Source: a virus
Length of the DNA stretch: 40,588 nucleotides
Virus record (IMG/VR): IMGVR_UViG_3300037193_001007
Coordinates: 1-40,588 of that record
Strand: one strand, 5' to 3'
The translations under genes were made by a program, and so were the position numbers. Below the pieces are notes generated by a model that saw nothing but the letters and a program-made list of their open reading frames with translations, ran no database searches and was not told the DNA's origin. Each line of letters opens with the position of its first letter. The stretch's first letter is position 1. Below, one piece after another: positions 39,078-40,588 of this stretch.

Positions 39078-39368
39078 TCACCAATCCTGGGATGTACGCA
39101 GCGTGCGGACCACGGGCCCGTTACCTCGCTCCGCGTTGCACGCCCTACCACATGTGCGGCACTTGCCGTTACCGCCGTGGGCAGGGCGCATGGCGTACGG
39201 GTCATCGGGTTGGTCGGGGTCAAGGCTCACGGGGATGATGTGGTCTGCCTCTGTGGCGCCCGCGTGCCCACATAGATGGCAGATGTCGCCGTAGATAGCG
39301 AACATCTGCTCTCGCGCACGTCGGTACGGTCGTCCATCCCGGCGTTTGTGCCTACGTCGCTCGGACAT
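39078..39368 (-). CDS. HNH endonuclease next to terminase, 96 aa
   Basis: ATG 39368 with CGGGAGTGCC. CHLCGHAGATEADHIIPVSL, then HGGNGKCRTCGRACNAERGN: an HNH domain with flanking zinc cysteines. In HK97-type phages such small HNH proteins next to terminase stimulate terminase cleavage during packaging. Here it precedes terS by about 330 bp. Confidence 0.88.
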   Translation of the reverse strand: MSERRRHKRRDGRPYRRAREQMFAIYGDICHLCGHAGATEADHIIPVSLDPDQPDDPYAMRPAHGGNGKCRTCGRACNAERGNGPVVRTLRTSQDW

Positions 39369-39412
39369 CAGGCACTCCCGTTTATAGATGTGCGGGCCGG
39401 ACGCGCGTTGGT

Positions 39413-39480
39413 CGGCAGTGAGGGAATCGAACCCCCGTCTACCCCACCTTTGGGGCGCTCTCACCAACTGCTGTCCGCCA
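39413..39480 (-). tRNA. tRNA-like element with 4-base anticodon-stem loop
   Basis: Canonical T arm (GGGGGTTCGATTCCCTC) and D-arm-like AGTTGGTGAGAGCG, but the next stem CCCCA/TGGGG closes over only AAGG, so no seven-base anticodon loop with U33 can be drawn. The 5' acceptor TGGCGGA pairs poorly with the 3' ACTGCCG. A better match, CGGCAGT, lies upstream at 39549-39555, so the 3' half may belong to a longer interrupted element. Confidence 0.45.
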
Positions 39481-39507
39481 AGACACATATTCAGGGCCCT
39501 GTGTCGG

Positions 39508-39555
39508 TGCGCGTCAGTCGGTGCCCGTGAACACGGGCCATTGAGCTAACTGCCG
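39508..39555 (-). other. 5' half of a tRNA-like element
   Basis: CGGCAGT, then TAGCTCAATGG (acceptor, D-stem start) as in a normal tRNA 5' half, but followed by the hairpin CCCGTGTTCACGGG instead of a D stem and anticodon arm. CGGCAGT pairs 7 of 7 with the 3' acceptor at 39413-39419, about 75 nt further than normal, or 6 of 7 with a nearby ACTGACG. Either a split tRNA gene, insertion or a remnant of recombination. Confidence 0.4.
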
Positions 39556-39601
39556 AGTCTGAATTGCTGCACGGGCCCCGCCGTCGTGCAGCCGCAGCAG
39601 C

Positions 39602-39672
39602 GATGATGGTGGGACTTGAACCCACCCTCTCCCGGCAAGCCGGAGCTTAGTCCTGGTTTAAGCTTCATCATC
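39602..39672 (-). tRNA. tRNA-like element with contracted anticodon arm
   Basis: Perfect acceptor GATGATG/CATCATC, D stem GCTT/AAGC and T arm GTGGGTTCAAGTCCCAC. The anticodon arm is too short: CCGG pairs with CCGG over CTTG, total 71 nt in spite of an 11-base D loop. A seven-base loop can only be drawn by taking the last D-stem base, and then U33 is C. Identity unknown; not clearly functional in decoding. Confidence 0.5.
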
Positions 39673-39774
39673 GATGCTGCTACTCGACACCGCCAGCGAG
39701 AGGGCCAAAGGCCGTACTGGCTGTGTGCCTTCGGGCGCGTGCTGCGCAGTCACGCACGGGGCGCCCAATACCAC

Positions 39775-39870
39775 GGCGGTGAATGGGCTCGAACCATTCG
39801 GGGACTCGGGGATCAGCCGCATGCGCCAGCATTCCCAGGGAATCGAACCCTGCCCCATTCCTTTACCGCC
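39775..39870 (-). other. tRNA-like element, T arm and acceptor only
   Basis: GGCGGT (39870-39865) pairs with ACCGCC (39780-39775), and GAATGGTTCGAGCCCATTC is a clean T arm. Between them lies CAGGGTTCGATTCCCTG, a second hairpin that looks like a T arm but sits where no standard tRNA has one, and no D stem. May be a fusion of two broken tRNAs. Total 96 nt. Confidence 0.4.
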
Positions 39871-39873
39871 TGG

Positions 39874-39947
39874 CGCTCCCTGCCGGATTCGAACCGGCGC
39901 CCCTCCGCTCGACAGGCGGACGCTCTAGACCACTGAGCTAAGGGAGC
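39874..39947 (-). tRNA. tRNA-Asp (GTC)
   Basis: Full cloverleaf: acceptor GCTCCCT/AGGGAGC, D stem GCTC/GAGC, anticodon stem TCCGC/GCGGA with loop CTGTCGA (anticodon GTC), T arm GCCGGTTCGAATCCGGC, G discriminator. The only canonical tRNA in the cluster. No CCA is encoded. It would aid translation of Asp-rich phage genes. Confidence 0.93.
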
Positions 39948-39950
39948 AAG

Positions 39951-40019
39951 TGCTGCGGCGGGATTCGAACCCGCACCTACCCGCGCGATGCGGGCGCTCT
40001 GCCGTTGAGCTACGCAGCT
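39951..40019 (-). tRNA. tRNA-like element with 5-base anticodon-stem loop
   Basis: Acceptor AGCTGCG/CGCAGCA (last pair A-A), TA, D stem GCTC/GAGC, T arm GCGGGTTCGAATCCCGC. After G26 the arm is CCCGC/GCGGG closed over only ATCGC. A 7-base loop (CATCGCG) needs removal of base 26, and has A at position 33. 69 nt in total. Identity unclear. Confidence 0.5.
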
Positions 40020-40165
40020 AGGGCGCCGCCCGTCGGCATTGCCCTCTAAACGGTCCCTCATCGCCCCTGAGCGGCCTGTGGGCGGCCCAAATCACGTGAG
40101 GGTTTCATGCCTTGCGAGCGTGCCACAGAAAGGCCCGCAGGGCCGCGCCCGTCGAAGCGCGCAAG

Positions 40166-40243
40166 TGGACATGGCCGGAGTCGAACCGGCGTACAGCGAG
40201 GCTCCGCGTGCGGCTTTCCTCGCTGTCGATACCCTTCATGCCC
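40166..40243 (-). other. tRNA-like element with a 9-bp helix in place of D and anticodon arms
   Basis: Acceptor GGGCATG/CATGTCC with a G3-U70 pair and A73 discriminator, the identity elements of tRNA-Ala and tmRNA, and T arm GCCGGTTCGACTCCGGC. Instead of D and anticodon arms there is AAGGGTATCG followed by ACAGCGAGG paired with CCTCGCTGT. It looks like the tRNA-like half of a tmRNA in outline only. No tag frame was identified. Alanine charging is inference. Confidence 0.45.
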
Positions 40244-40352
40244 GGGAGCCCGCGCGACTCGGAACACCAACCGGAGAGGGGATCGGTGGAGCCGACGCGG
40301 GCAACGAGGGTGGGCCGCAGTCCGCCAGAATCAGTGCGCGGGAGCATCCGCC

Positions 40353-40381
40353 CTCACCCTATATCTAGAGAGTCGATTGCC
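40353..40381 (-). promoter_or_regulatory. 29-bp dispersed element, copy 1
   Basis: Minus-strand GGCAATCGACTCTCTAGA, four bases, GGGTGAG. About 110 bp upstream of the first tRNA-like element, and the nearest upstream promoter candidate for the tRNA cluster; read-through could reach the HNH and late genes. Confidence 0.75.
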
Positions 40382-40447
40382 TGCGGGCCGTTTTACGAGG
40401 CCCTTCGCCTTAAAGCCCTGTGCGGCTCTCTGAGCGCCTTTTAGGGC

Positions 40448-40588
40448 CTGTCTGGTACCGGGCGCCCGAGCCCCACGCTAAGGCCCTTAGAAAGGCGCTC
40501 AGGGGCTTTCTCGGGGGCCGCCCGTCCGTCCGGCCGACAGCGAGAGGGCCCGCACCGGAACATTACTAGGAGCGTATCCGAACCACTA
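40448..40588. repeat. 141-bp direct terminal repeat, right copy
   Basis: Identical to 1-141. It shows that the contig is closed (or that the ends are redundant) and that gene order continues from the tRNA promoter into the region downstream of the integrase. Confidence 0.95.

Noticed and set aside
8618-40381. Dispersed 29-bp repeats as a CRISPR array or mobile element ends
   Set aside because: Copies are thousands of bases apart, all in one orientation, and placed at operon starts; no spacers, cas genes or transposase.

Overview
The window is a nearly complete genome of a temperate, HK97-like, long-tailed actinobacteriophage. The high GC content, GTG starts, Streptomyces-type promoters (TTGACA ... 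TAGGGT), a large serine integrase and a primase/Pol I replication module all point to a Streptomyces host or a close relative. The overall plan recalls the R4-like Streptomyces phages. The first 141 bases (1-141) recur exactly at the end (40448-40588), so the contig closes into a circle of 40,447 bp. An overlap of exactly this size is more likely an assembly k-mer overlap than a proven physical terminal repeat. Every recognised protein gene except one (22633-23025) is on the minus strand, so transcription runs from high to low coordinates.

Layout in transcription order (right to left). At 39.4-40.3 kb there is a cluster of tRNA and tRNA-like elements, of which only one (Asp-GTC) folds canonically. 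An HNH endonuclease, small and large terminase, portal, prohead protease and major capsid protein follow (33.9-39.4 kb), then head-tail connector genes, two paralogous tail-tube-type proteins, a tail assembly chaperone pair with a GGGAAAA -1 frameshift, tape measure, a giant tail protein, a small tail protein, an amidase endolysin and two small membrane (holin-type) proteins (23.1-33.9 kb). A lone plus-strand Cys-rich gene follows at 22.6 kb. The early region (2-22.5 kb) carries a dNMP kinase, a coiled-coil protein under a near-perfect host promoter, a PD-(D/E)XK exonuclease, a phiC31 gp3-like candidate recombination directionality factor, a primase-helicase, a family A DNA polymerase, two HNH nucleases, a sigma-factor-like protein, and many small genes, some chained by 4-nt start/stop overlaps. 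The serine integrase (394-2013) is at the left end.

The most interesting structure is regulatory. (i) A 29-bp element occurs six times, always in the same orientation, upstream of minus-strand operons; it is a strong candidate for a promoter read by the phage sigma-like protein, whose own gene has a copy. (ii) A 26-bp palindrome occurs three times, each exactly 10 bp upstream of a -35-like hexamer followed by an 18-bp spacer and a -10-like hexamer. (iii) A 78-bp imperfectly symmetrical array of TGACA boxes occurs twice, inverted, each time upstream of a 29-bp element. (iv) A 29-bp inverted repeat bounds a roughly 630-bp two-gene cassette. Together these suggest a layered early/late control circuit. 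No classical repressor was recognised. The tRNA-like cluster is the second oddity: several elements keep acceptor and T arms but lack a normal seven-base anticodon loop.
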